Assembly: GCA_964451955.1 (NCBI GenBank)
Contig: CAYVKG010000003.1
Span: 1 to 64,000, forward strand
DNA from: JAPLNB01 sp964451955
GTDB lineage: Bacteria > Planctomycetota > Phycisphaerae > Tepidisphaerales > Tepidisphaeraceae
DNA length: 64,000 bases
Reading direction: 5' to 3'
Below the pieces are notes generated by a model that saw only the letters and a list, made by a program, of their open reading frames with translations, made no database searches and was not told the origin of the DNA. Position numbers and translations under genes: made by a program. Position 1 is the stretch's first letter. Every line of letters starts with the position of its first letter. This document shows positions 42,244 to 51,116 of this stretch, one piece after another.

Positions 42244-44883
42244 ATGAAAAGCCAGATAACGGGCGTGATGGTTGCACTGGTCCTGTTTGGGGCTCACGCA
42301 TCGGCTGCCACACTGGAGACGGCGTCGATTCGCTTTCAGCTCTGGCCGGATAGCGGGCGGTACGAGATTACGGACTTGCAGAGCAACGTGACGTGGGCCG
42401 GGCATCGGTCGCGGTTTGGGCAGGTGGGGATCACCGTCAACGGGCAGCGCAAGTGGGTTGATCTTGGCAGGTGCGAAGTGAAGCAGGAGGGGCCCAGTCT
42501 GGAATCCATTTTCAAGCCGGTCGCGGGCAGGGAGGACACTGTACGCGTTGTGATTGTCGCGAGTGGCAAGTCGCTGGCGGTGTCCTATTCGGCGGATGCG
42601 GGGCTGGGTGTGGACTCCATCAGGCTGCTGGATGATGCGTTGGCGGTGGGGGCCGATGAAGGGGGGTACGTGGTGGCGCCGGCGCGGGAGGGGCTGCTGA
42701 TGCCGGCGAACTCGAAGATCGAATATGCCAAGTCGTTTGGCACCTACGAGTATGAAGGGTGCGACATGGCGATGATCGGGCTGGTGAAGGGCGGGTCGGC
42801 CGCGATGGTGACATGGACCGACCCCTATGTCACGGCGGAGGTGAAGAGCCGATTTCCCAATGGAGCGGTGGATAAGCAGGCGCTGACGTTGTCATTGTCG
42901 ATGCGCCAGTCGGCCAAGTCCTGCAACCTGACGCTGCTTGGCAAGGGCGATTATGTCACGATCGCCAAGGCCTATCGGCAGGTGGCGAAGGAGAAGGGGT
43001 ATCTGGTCACCTGGGACGAGAAGTTGAAGCAGAATCCGCATCGGGCGGCCCTGTTCGGGGCGGTGAACTTCAAGTTGTGGTCAACGCTGTCGCGGACCAT
43101 GAACGAAGAGAGCACCCGCGAGGAACGCGTGAGGGTCAACTGGACCTTTGACGAAGTGGGGCAAATTGCCGAACATCTCAAGAACGACCTGAGGCTCGAC
43201 CGGGTTCATTTCATCATCGGCGGGTGGATTCGACGGGGTTACGACAACCAGCACCCGGATATTCTGCCGGCGGCGCCGGAATGCGGGGGGAGCGAGGGGT
43301 TGGCGGCGGCGGCGAAAAAGGTCCGATCGTTGGGGTACATCTTTGACCTGCACGACAACTACCAGGACATGTACAAGGACTCCCCCTCGTGGGATGAGCA
43401 GTACATTCAGAAACGGCCGGACGGGTCGCTGGTGGCGGGCGGGAAATGGGCCGGGGGAAGGGCGTACATCACCTGCTCGAAGAAAGCGTTGGAACTGGCG
43501 CAGCGGCCACAGAATCTGGCGGCGGTGAAGAAGCTGACGGATGCGGACTGCTACTTCATTGATACGACGTACGCGGCGGGTTTGCAGGAGTGTTTTGACC
43601 CGAAGCACCCGCTGACGCGGGTCGACGACATGAAGTGGAAACAGGCGTTGTCCGATTATGCGCGGTCGGTGTTCGGGATGTTCGGGTCGGAGTGCGGGCG
43701 CGAATGGGCAATTCCGCACGCGGACTATTTTGAGGGTCTGACGGGGGTGTCGGGGACGTACTATCACAACTTGAAGCCCGAGGCGTATGGGGCGACGGTC
43801 ATCCCGCTGTTTGAGCTGGTTTATCGGGATTGCATTGCGCTCTATGGCAAGTACGGCTATGACATCAACAACTCGGCGGAGTACGTTCTGCATCACCTTT
43901 CGATCGGGCGGACACTGAATTACCATTCGGTGCCGTCGCATTTGTATTGGAGGGACCCGACGGAGGAGCCGCTGCCGATTCGGCCGTCGGTTGCCAGCCT
44001 GAAGCAGCTTGCCCCCCGTCGGTTTGAGATTACGTACCGCTGGGACGTGGGCAAACCGCCCGCGGCGGACTGGACCGTTTTCGTTCACTTCACGGACTCG
44101 GGGGGGGCAATCCGATTCCAGGGTGACCATGCTCCCTCAACTCCGACTTCGCAATGGGCGGCCGGCGAGGTGCTTGACGGGCCGTTTACCGTGACGGTTC
44201 CGGAGGGTCTGGCCGGAACCTGCGATATCCGCGTCGGCATGATCAATCGTCAGGACAAAGGTCGCATTCTGCTTCAGGGTCGCAAAGACCGGGAACGCCG
44301 GTGTATTGTCGGTCAGGTGAAGATCGAAGCGGACAAGATCGAATTCGTCGCCCCGACGGCCCCCAATCCCGACGGCCCCACAGTGGACGCCGCCATGTAT
44401 GTTCGAGCCGACGGGGGTTGGGCGGCGGGCATGCACCCGGTGGACCGCTTTGTGAAGAACACGGCGGAGATTCTCTCGCCGCTGCATGAGATCACGGCGA
44501 GGATGCAGATGACCGGGCATGAATTCCTGACGCCCGACCGCAAGGTGCGGCGCACGCTTTTTGGTGATGGCCAATCGACGGTCGTCGTGATTGTCAACGG
44601 CTCTGCTAAATCGTATCTCGCTCGATTTCGCGGCTCCGATGCCGTGCTGCCGCCGAACGGCTTTGTCGTGGAATCGCCAACGTTCGCCGCGTTCTGTGCC
44701 ACGCAGGTCCATGACGTGAAGTACGCAGCCCCGACTTGTTTCACACTGCGCAGCCTCGACGGCAAGCCGATCGATCAATCGGAGCGAGTCCGCATCTTCC
44801 ATGCCTTTGGGGATCCCCGCATCCAGTTCGGCGGTGCGGAACGGAAGGTCGAGAAGGAGGCGACGGTTAGCGCGAGAAGATGA
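42244..44883 (+). CDS. Exported putative glycosidase, DUF5696/GH101-like barrel
   Basis: An 879-residue secreted protein with a signal peptide (MVALVLFGAHASA). Residues 25-260 look like a beta-sandwich of glycosidase type, and residues 270-580 like a TIM barrel. Motifs such as LGYIFDLHDNYQDMYKDSPS, DCYFIDTTYAAG and FGSECGREWAIPHADYF resemble endo-alpha-N-acetylgalactosaminidase (GH101) and DUF5696 proteins; the Asp of FIDTT and the Glu of GSEC are candidate catalytic residues. The last 300 residues are beta-rich, with a further sandwich domain. No close match by eye to a characterised enzyme. The + strand composition shifts from G-rich to balanced within this gene. Confidence 0.7.
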   Translation: MKSQITGVMVALVLFGAHASAATLETASIRFQLWPDSGRYEITDLQSNVTWAGHRSRFGQVGITVNGQRKWVDLGRCEVKQEGPSLESIFKPVAGREDTVRVVIVASGKSLAVSYSADAGLGVDSIRLLDDALAVGADEGGYVVAPAREGLLMPANSKIEYAKSFGTYEYEGCDMAMIGLVKGGSAAMVTWTDPYVTAEVKSRFPNGAVDKQALTLSLSMRQSAKSCNLTLLGKGDYVTIAKAYRQVAKEKGYLVTWDEKLKQNPHRAALFGAVNFKLWSTLSRTMNEESTREERVRVNWTFDEVGQIAEHLKNDLRLDRVHFIIGGWIRRGYDNQHPDILPAAPECGGSEGLAAAAKKVRSLGYIFDLHDNYQDMYKDSPSWDEQYIQKRPDGSLVAGGKWAGGRAYITCSKKALELAQRPQNLAAVKKLTDADCYFIDTTYAAGLQECFDPKHPLTRVDDMKWKQALSDYARSVFGMFGSECGREWAIPHADYFEGLTGVSGTYYHNLKPEAYGATVIPLFELVYRDCIALYGKYGYDINNSAEYVLHHLSIGRTLNYHSVPSHLYWRDPTEEPLPIRPSVASLKQLAPRRFEITYRWDVGKPPAADWTVFVHFTDSGGAIRFQGDHAPSTPTSQWAAGEVLDGPFTVTVPEGLAGTCDIRVGMINRQDKGRILLQGRKDRERRCIVGQVKIEADKIEFVAPTAPNPDGPTVDAAMYVRADGGWAAGMHPVDRFVKNTAEILSPLHEITARMQMTGHEFLTPDRKVRRTLFGDGQSTVVVIVNGSAKSYLARFRGSDAVLPPNGFVVESPTFAAFCATQVHDVKYAAPTCFTLRSLDGKPIDQSERVRIFHAFGDPRIQFGGAERKVEKEATVSARR

Positions 44884-44919
44884 CCTGCGCCGCGGGACGC
44901 TTGAGGCGGTCATGCTTCG

Positions 44920-45255
44920 CTAGGCCTCTTTCCACTCAATCAGCCCCCCGTCGATATTGACCTGCCCGATCTTCCGCCATTCCTTGGTCTCCGGCAGGAA
45001 CAGTTTGGCTCGCAACTGGTCGATCGCATATTCCGCCCGCCGCAATTCTTCCGCGGCTTCGGGGCTGAGCTTGGCCTGGTCGTCGTCGGCGTGCATCAAG
45101 AGGGACCAGTTGCCGAAGATCGTCGCGAATTCCGAGAATCGCTCGTTCGGGTGAAAGTCCCCGAAGCCCCACGAACTCTGCCATCCGCGGATGTTGACGA
45201 TTCCGACCTCGGTGTCGTTCAGATACAGTTGACCTTTGGATGCGCCGTGCCGCAT
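44920..45255 (-). CDS. Hypothetical protein
   Basis: A 111-residue soluble protein: an N-terminal beta-rich part (QLYLNDTEVGIVNIRGWQSS, WGFGDFHP) and a helical, acidic C-terminal part (SPEAAEELRRAEYAIDQLRA) ending in short strands. There is no signal peptide or membrane helix. The composition is protein-like and the gene fills the space between two glycosidase genes on the opposite strand. Family not recognised. Confidence 0.65.
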   Translation of the reverse strand: MRHGASKGQLYLNDTEVGIVNIRGWQSSWGFGDFHPNERFSEFATIFGNWSLLMHADDDQAKLSPEAAEELRRAEYAIDQLRAKLFLPETKEWRKIGQVNIDGGLIEWKEA

Positions 45256-45418
45256 GGCTTGATTCTAGCAGGAGGAAGCCGAAAATGCCCGCATCACCTT
45301 GGTGGGTGGTTGTCCCTGAGGCATGCCGGGTTCGGAACAAGCGTGATTCTCGCCTTGAAGCCTCGCCCGGTGGTCGGCATCGGCCTTGCGTCTCCGAGCT
45401 CCCGAAAGGATCCGCTTC

Positions 45419-47422
45419 ATGCAATGGCATCGAATCTGGTGGCTGGTGTCAATCGCAGTGCTGGCGTCGGTGGGATTGCCTTGCTGGGCGGCAAGACCAT
45501 CGTCGGCGGAGTTGGGCCGGTCACGAGACTGGTCAAGGGAACGATTTGGCGACGACGAGCCTCTGCCGTCGGCCGAGCCCCCGTTTTCCTTCAAGTATGG
45601 CGGTCGTCCATCCTCGGAGTTTGTCAGAACATGGAAAGTCGAACGGTCATCATCCCGGCTGGATGGCGCGAGGATTCAGCGGACGGTCACTTACACCGAC
45701 CCGGCCACGTCGCTGGTGGTCACGTGTCGCGCGGTCGAGTACCGGGATTATCCGGTGGTGGAGTGGGTCGCGTTTCTGAAGAACACGGGGACTGCCGATA
45801 CGCCCATCATCTCGGACTTTCAGGCGATCGATGCCATTTTTGCATGGCCCTCGGGAGGCGAATTCACGCTGCACTCGATCAAAGGGGACTCCTGCACCCC
45901 CGACAGCTACCAGCCATACGCGCAGGCGATGCCGCGCGGCTTCACAAAGCGGATGGCCCCGGCCGGCGGACGACCTACCAACGGCCAGTTTCCGTTCTGG
46001 AACATCGCGACGCCGGGCGGCGGATTTGTGATGGTCGTCGGTTGGCCCGGGCAATGGGCGGCGCAATTTGACCGAAACGGCGATGGCACGTTGCGACTGC
46101 GAGCGGGACAGGAGCGGACCCATTTCACCCTGCGCCCCGGCGAAGAGGTCCGTTCGCCTCTAGTGGCTCTTGAGTTCTACGAAGGCGACTGGATGCGCGG
46201 ACAGAACCTCTGGCGCAAGTGGATGGTCGCTCACAACATCCCACGCCCCGGGGGCAAGCTCGTCCCGACACACTACGGCGCGTGCTGGAGCGTCGATCTG
46301 CACCCGGATGCCGCCACCGAACTGGCGGTCATGAATGGTTACATTCGCGAGAAAGTCGATCTTGATTTCTGGTTTGTTGACGCCGGATGGTATCCGGGCA
46401 GGGGCAACTGGTTCGAAACCACCGGCACATGGGAAGTGGATGCTCAGCGATTCCCCAAAGGCATCCGCGAGGTGTCAGATCATGCCCGGGCCAACGGCAT
46501 GCAGTTCGTCCTCTGGTTTGAACCCGAACGGGCATGGCGTGGCACATGGATGAGTGAGAATCACCCCGAGTGGGTGCTAGGCGGCAAGAACGGCGGCTTG
46601 GTCAACCTCGGGAACCGCGATGCGTGGAACTGGGTTGTTCACCGCATCGATAACTTGATCACTGAGCAGGGCGTCGATGTTTACCGCCAGGATTTCAATA
46701 TAGACCCGCTAGGCTATTGGCGCGGCAACGACGCCAAAGACCGTGAGGGAATTACCGAGATCGGACACGTTACCGGCTACCTTGCGTTCTGGGATGAACT
46801 GCTTCGCAGGCATCCGAAGCTCTGGCTTGACTCGTGCGCCAGCGGCGGCCGCCGAAATGACCTGGAAACCCTGCGCCGAAGCGTGCCCCTGCTGCGCAGC
46901 GACGCATTCGGCGACACCATTACTCAGCAGAACCACACATTCGGGATATCGCTGTGGATTCCGTATCACGGCTCCGGCCATGGCGAGAGTGACGTCTACT
47001 GGTTCCGAAGCTGCATTTTCCCGGCCTCGCGAGTCGGCTGGGACGCTCGCAAGCAGAACTTGGACTACGCACTGCTTCGCCGCATGATTGCCGAGTTCAG
47101 AGTGGTCGAGCCTTACCTTCTGGCGGACTACTACCCGCTGACTCCCTACAGCCTGGAGAAGAATGTCTGGGTTGCGTGGCAGTTTGACGATCCCGACTCG
47201 GGTGGCGGTATCGTGCAGGCATTTCGCAGGGAGACCTGTCCCGAGGCGTCGGCCGTGCTGATTCCAAAGGGGCTCGATCCGGATGCCCGGTATGAAATGA
47301 AGAGCCTTGACGGCGGACCGGGGTTGCTTGTTTCCGGAAAGGAACTGCTCGGATCGGGCTTCAAGGTCTCCGCGTCGACGCAGCCGGCGGCGCTGATCTA
47401 TCGCTATCAGCGGCAGCCCTGA
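45419..47422 (+). CDS. Exported GH36 alpha-galactosidase
   Basis: A 667-residue secreted enzyme with a signal peptide (WWLVSIAVLASVGLPCWAA). It has the GH36 layout: an N-terminal beta-supersandwich, a TIM barrel from about residue 275 and a C-terminal beta domain. WFVDAGWYPG, LWFEPERAW and NHPEWVLG are typical. The nucleophile is Asp425 in VYRQDFN and the likely acid/base is Asp495 in LLRSDAFGD; LDSCASGGRRND is the conserved loop. It should release terminal alpha-galactose from oligo- or polysaccharides. AAAGGA precedes the ATG at 45419. Confidence 0.93.
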   Translation: MQWHRIWWLVSIAVLASVGLPCWAARPSSAELGRSRDWSRERFGDDEPLPSAEPPFSFKYGGRPSSEFVRTWKVERSSSRLDGARIQRTVTYTDPATSLVVTCRAVEYRDYPVVEWVAFLKNTGTADTPIISDFQAIDAIFAWPSGGEFTLHSIKGDSCTPDSYQPYAQAMPRGFTKRMAPAGGRPTNGQFPFWNIATPGGGFVMVVGWPGQWAAQFDRNGDGTLRLRAGQERTHFTLRPGEEVRSPLVALEFYEGDWMRGQNLWRKWMVAHNIPRPGGKLVPTHYGACWSVDLHPDAATELAVMNGYIREKVDLDFWFVDAGWYPGRGNWFETTGTWEVDAQRFPKGIREVSDHARANGMQFVLWFEPERAWRGTWMSENHPEWVLGGKNGGLVNLGNRDAWNWVVHRIDNLITEQGVDVYRQDFNIDPLGYWRGNDAKDREGITEIGHVTGYLAFWDELLRRHPKLWLDSCASGGRRNDLETLRRSVPLLRSDAFGDTITQQNHTFGISLWIPYHGSGHGESDVYWFRSCIFPASRVGWDARKQNLDYALLRRMIAEFRVVEPYLLADYYPLTPYSLEKNVWVAWQFDDPDSGGGIVQAFRRETCPEASAVLIPKGLDPDARYEMKSLDGGPGLLVSGKELLGSGFKVSASTQPAALIYRYQRQP

Positions 47423-47547
47423 GGCTTCTCGGCGGCGGGGCGCGGTCCATCCGGCTTTACCTGGGGCGGCGACGCCGTTAACCTCTCTGTGACTGGCCTC
47501 GCGGCACGTGTTTTTCCTTCCGGGGCCGTCTTTCCGCGGAGAAGACC

Positions 47548-48492
47548 ATGCAACTGGCAGCCGGCCTTGTGCTCTTTTCGGTTCTCGTTCCATCCAAGAG
47601 CTGGTTCCCGCCGAATCAGCCCATCCTCGTTACCCAGAAGTCTGAGTCGCCCGTTGCGTTTGTCCTCACGGATTTCACCGGCAAGGTCATCGAGACCAAG
47701 GCTGACACCCTCGTGGTCCCCAACCAGACCGTGGATTTGCGCGCTCTGTATCCAGCCATCAATTCGGCGGGCACTTACATCCTGTTTGCCGTTCCCAAGG
47801 CCAAGTCCTTGCCCGATTTCGTCGGCACGCCGCTGGTCATTGAATCGCGTGGTGACAATCGTCCCGGCGCCCCCGCGGAACCCATGGTCAGCAAAGTGGA
47901 GCCCCTCTGCTATGCGTCGCTTACCACGGAGCAGGGTGTGCTCACTATCGCATTCTACTATGATGCGGCTCCTGACACCGTGTGCAATTTCCTGACCCTC
48001 GCCCGGGAGGGTTTTTACGACGGTCTCACATTTCACCGCATCGTTCCCGGGTTTGTGATTCAGGGCGGCGATCCACGCGGCAACGGCACGGGCGGCCCGG
48101 GCTACGAAGTAGCCGCCGAGTTCAATGACCGGAGGCATGAGCTCGGCGTTGTTTCGATGGCCCGCAACGCCGATCCTCTCGAGCGGCAGGGCGAGAAGCC
48201 TCGCCCGGAGTACGCCAACAGCGCCGGGAGCCAGTTCTTCATCTGCCTGGGCCGCGCGGAGCAGCTTGATGGCCGATATACCGCGTTCGGCATGGTTGTG
48301 AGGGGCAATCAGGCCGTGCGGTCGCTCGAGGCGTTGCGCGTGGCCGACGCTCGCACGGGTCGCCCGGAGACTCCACCGGTGATCAAGTCGATTCGGGTCG
48401 TTCCGGTTACTGCGGCGGACAACCCGTATCTCTTGCTGTTGGGCAATTTGGGATCCGGTGAATCGGAACCCGCGACCCGGCCTGCCCGATAG
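47548..48492 (+). CDS. Cyclophilin-type peptidyl-prolyl isomerase with N-terminal extension
   Basis: A 314-residue protein. The C-terminal cyclophilin domain (about residues 125-290) has the catalytic FHRIVPGFVIQGGDP, with Arg and Phe of the active site, then ANSAGSQFFICLG and YTAFGMVVRG. It speeds proline cis-trans isomerisation in folding. The first 110 residues are an extra beta domain (SPVAFVLTDFTGKVIETKAD) of unknown role. MQLAAGLVLFSVLVPS could act as a weak signal sequence, giving a periplasmic protein. The large minus-strand frame over the same bases is a shadow. Confidence 0.9.
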   Translation: MQLAAGLVLFSVLVPSKSWFPPNQPILVTQKSESPVAFVLTDFTGKVIETKADTLVVPNQTVDLRALYPAINSAGTYILFAVPKAKSLPDFVGTPLVIESRGDNRPGAPAEPMVSKVEPLCYASLTTEQGVLTIAFYYDAAPDTVCNFLTLAREGFYDGLTFHRIVPGFVIQGGDPRGNGTGGPGYEVAAEFNDRRHELGVVSMARNADPLERQGEKPRPEYANSAGSQFFICLGRAEQLDGRYTAFGMVVRGNQAVRSLEALRVADARTGRPETPPVIKSIRVVPVTAADNPYLLLLGNLGSGESEPATRPAR

Positions 48493-48541
48493 GCTGGTTC
48501 TGTCTGTGGGCATTCAGCACTGGAAATTCGTCGGCATCCGT

Positions 48542-48548
48542 GTAACAA
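48542..48548 (+). promoter_or_regulatory. Possible -10 box of the SRP RNA gene
   Basis: TAACAAT lies 11 bases before the predicted SRP RNA 5' end. No good -35 element is visible at the expected distance, so the assignment is weak. Confidence 0.3.
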
Positions 48549-48558
48549 TCCTCGCCGC

Positions 48559-48672
48559 ACGACAGTTGCGGGTCGCCCCGAAGGCGGCCGGGAGCGATGC
48601 AAGGGTCGACTGTGAACCTGGTCAGGTCGGAAACGAAGCAGCCATAAGCAGTATCGGTCTTGTGCCGTCGTT
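48559..48672 (+). ncRNA. ffs: Signal recognition particle RNA (small bacterial type)
   Basis: The SRP domain IV signature is plain: GGTCAGGTC, a GGAA tetraloop region, then ACGAAGCAGCC (48620-48642), with the asymmetric and symmetric loops expected for Ffh binding. The flanking arms run from about 48559 (ACGACAG) to 48670 (GTGCCGTCG), about 110 nt, the usual 4.5S size. The RNA pairs with Ffh to target nascent membrane proteins. The ends are approximate. A strong terminator follows at once, and a TAACAAT box lies about 11-17 bases before the 5' end. Confidence 0.9.
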
Positions 48673-48677
48673 TTCCC

Positions 48678-48707
48678 GGTCGCCTTCGGTGGCGACCCCC
48701 GTTTTTT
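48678..48707 (+). terminator. Rho-independent terminator of the SRP RNA gene
   Basis: GGTCGCC (48678-48684) pairs with GGCGACC (48691-48697) around a TTCGGT loop and is followed by CCCG and TTTTTT at 48702-48707. Confidence 0.9.
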
Positions 48708-48771
48708 CAGAACTCAGTCGCGTCCTGTCGATTGGCCGTCGGCAGGGCATCTTCGCAAGACCGGGTTTCAA

Positions 48772-49662
48772 GTGCGAGTTTATATCATCGCCAACCTCGA
48801 GAAACCGCGGACCCATCCAACGCTGGAGAACCTGCTGGCGCGATTGACCGGCCGGGCGGAGGTTCTGGGTGTGGGCACGCACCAGGACGCGCCGCTCGAC
48901 TGGGTGCCGGCGGATTCGATTATTGTTCTGGGAGGGGACGGAACCCTGTTGTCCGTTGCCCGGCGGCTGGCGGGCCGGCCTGTCCCTCTGCTGGGCGTGA
49001 ACCTGGGCCGACTGGGATTCCTGGCCAGTTTCACGCCGGCTGAAATCGACCAGTACCTGGAGCCCTTTCTGGCCGGGACATTGCCGGTCAGTCGGCGGCT
49101 CGTGATCGAGGCCTCGGTCATCTCCCCCGAGGTCGATTGCCGGCTCAATGATCCCGCAGACGTCGCTGCCAAGCGGCGATTCTCCGCCATGGCGCTCAAC
49201 GACGCCGTCGTGACGGCGGGCCTTCCATTCCGGATGATCGAGCTCGAACTGGATGTCGACGGCCAGCACGGCGTGCGCTACCACGGCGATGGGGTAATCG
49301 TGGCGACGCCCAGTGGCTCGACGGCCTACAACGTCTCTGCCGGCGGACCGATCGTGAGCCCCGATGTGCCGGGGATCTGCGTGACTCCGATCTGCCCCCA
49401 CAGCCTCTCGTTCAGACCGGTGGTCATATCCGCTTCGAGCACTGTGCTGGTTGTGGCCACCAAGGTTAACCTCGGCACGACGCTGTTCTGCGACGGTCAG
49501 GTCAGTTCCAAACTGATGACAGGCGACCGGGTTCTGATCCGCCGCGGCGCCAACGATGTGCTCCTGATCGACAATCCGGTTGCGCACGAATGGAGGAGCC
49601 TGGCGCAGAAGCTGCACTGGGCCGTCTCCCCCGCCTACGATCACGAACACCCGCGTTCGTGA
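48772..49662 (+). CDS. nadK: NAD kinase
   Basis: A 296-residue enzyme that phosphorylates NAD to NADP. The GGDGT motif with its catalytic Asp is at residues 54-58 (VLGGDGTLL), VNLGRLGFLA follows, and the second conserved block is GDGVIVATPSGSTAYNVSAGGP. The NDAVV string is also typical. Length is normal. The start is a GTG at 48772, just downstream of the SRP RNA terminator, so the gene has its own promoter or reads through. Confidence 0.95.
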   Translation: MRVYIIANLEKPRTHPTLENLLARLTGRAEVLGVGTHQDAPLDWVPADSIIVLGGDGTLLSVARRLAGRPVPLLGVNLGRLGFLASFTPAEIDQYLEPFLAGTLPVSRRLVIEASVISPEVDCRLNDPADVAAKRRFSAMALNDAVVTAGLPFRMIELELDVDGQHGVRYHGDGVIVATPSGSTAYNVSAGGPIVSPDVPGICVTPICPHSLSFRPVVISASSTVLVVATKVNLGTTLFCDGQVSSKLMTGDRVLIRRGANDVLLIDNPVAHEWRSLAQKLHWAVSPAYDHEHPRS

Positions 49663-49675
49663 GCAACATGGTTTG

Positions 49676-50995
49676 TCAGGACACGGCATTGCCCGCGGCG
49701 GGTGCCTGCGTGGTGAATTCGTTCAGGTATCTCATGAAGTCCCCGCACAGGCTCTCGATGTGCTCGGTCGAGACGACCGATGGCCGATAGGTCAGCGCAA
49801 AGTGGAAATTCTCCCCCAGCGTGGTTGTGGCGAAGACCAGCGGCATCATCGGTCCGGTCGGCGATATCCGGATGTAATCCAGCAGCGGCGAAGGGTGATA
49901 CTCCCTGGCCCAGGAACGGTTCATGTTCACGTTCGAAATGCCGCCGGCCATCGGGCAGTGCTTCTGATAGAACTGCGGGATCCGCTTGGGATTCACAAGG
50001 CTGCCCAGAGCCACTCCGATCAGCATGCGCAGAGCGCTTGCCTGCGGGATGCCTCGACTTTTCTGATGTGCATTCTGCACCGCAATGGTCCGTAGCAGCC
50101 GCAGCGGGGAATCGAAATCCTCCGGCCGGCAGAATACGTTTGTGAAACCGAGAAACAGCCCGAATGCGTCGGCAAACTCGTTGTTGCCGCAATAAGGACG
50201 CAGATCCACGATCGAACCCAACGCCATCCCCCGCCGCCTTGGACGGATTTTCAGCGGAACATATTGGTTGCACACCTGGGCAATGGCCGCCAGGAACACA
50301 TCGTTGAGCGTCACCCCAAGCGCACGGGCTGATTCGAGCAACGTCCTGATCCATCCTGCCGGTGCGCAGCGGACTGTAATCCGTGCCGTCAGATCAGTCC
50401 CGCAGTAATACTCAATCCGCCTGACTTGCCGGATCGTGCTTGCCCACCGGGTAGCCGTCAGCAGCCCGTGTCCCATGGCCGAAGCCTGCTCAATGACGTC
50501 AAAGAAACGCCGATATCCGTGTTGCGGAAGATGGACCGGGGTGTGTCTGGCCTGTTTGGGGTCAAAGACGCGCACGAACCACTCGCGCAAGACCGTTCGA
50601 ATCGACACGCTGTCGGCCACCCAGTGGTGATAGACCACCCCAATATGATAGAAACCGTTGTCGGCCAGCACGAACGGCCTGAAGGGAGGCTCGGAGGGGT
50701 TGTCGAACCGCCGATTCAATTGCTCCGAAATATGATCTTCCAAGGTGGTCGCGGGCTTCACCACCCGGATGCCATAGAGCGACATTTCTCCATTCAGAGA
50801 CTCATAGTGGAAACTTCCCCCATCCAGCCGGACCCGCCCGAGCCCCAATTCGTTCAACGTGTCGTGCCACGCCGCATGCAGCAGCGAAACATCGGGCGAG
50901 CCTTCGACTTTCAGGATCTGGGCGGCGTTATAAGGATGTGCGGCATCCCATTGCCGTGCCAGTCGCTGGAATACATTAAGTCTTGAAGAGGTCAT
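49676..50995 (-). CDS. Condensation-fold acyltransferase-like protein
   Basis: A 439-residue protein of the chloramphenicol-acetyltransferase-like superfamily (NRPS condensation, wax ester synthase/DGAT and alcohol acetyltransferase relatives). The active-site motif HHxxxD is complete as HHWVAD at 123-128, and a second half with GSIVDLRPYCG and FGLFLGFTNVF fits the C-terminal lobe (DFGWG-type region replaced). It likely joins an acyl group to an alcohol or amine; the substrate is unknown. No carrier-protein or adenylation gene is nearby. The ATG at 50995 is chosen over an upstream frame that is Arg/Cys-rich. Confidence 0.82.
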   Translation of the reverse strand: MTSSRLNVFQRLARQWDAAHPYNAAQILKVEGSPDVSLLHAAWHDTLNELGLGRVRLDGGSFHYESLNGEMSLYGIRVVKPATTLEDHISEQLNRRFDNPSEPPFRPFVLADNGFYHIGVVYHHWVADSVSIRTVLREWFVRVFDPKQARHTPVHLPQHGYRRFFDVIEQASAMGHGLLTATRWASTIRQVRRIEYYCGTDLTARITVRCAPAGWIRTLLESARALGVTLNDVFLAAIAQVCNQYVPLKIRPRRRGMALGSIVDLRPYCGNNEFADAFGLFLGFTNVFCRPEDFDSPLRLLRTIAVQNAHQKSRGIPQASALRMLIGVALGSLVNPKRIPQFYQKHCPMAGGISNVNMNRSWAREYHPSPLLDYIRISPTGPMMPLVFATTTLGENFHFALTYRPSVVSTEHIESLCGDFMRYLNEFTTQAPAAGNAVS

Positions 50996-51116
50996 GACCC
51001 GATTCGCTCCAGCCGACGCCGGACTCCGACACCCATCCAATTCCGAAACCCAAAACACTCGTCGCCCGCCAACACACTGGCCGATGCGGACCTGCATCCG
51101 CATAAACCCAATCTTA

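Noticed and set aside
47407..48513. 368-codon minus-strand frame opposite the cyclophilin gene
   Set aside because: No domain or signal. The cyclophilin active-site motifs on the plus strand are clear.
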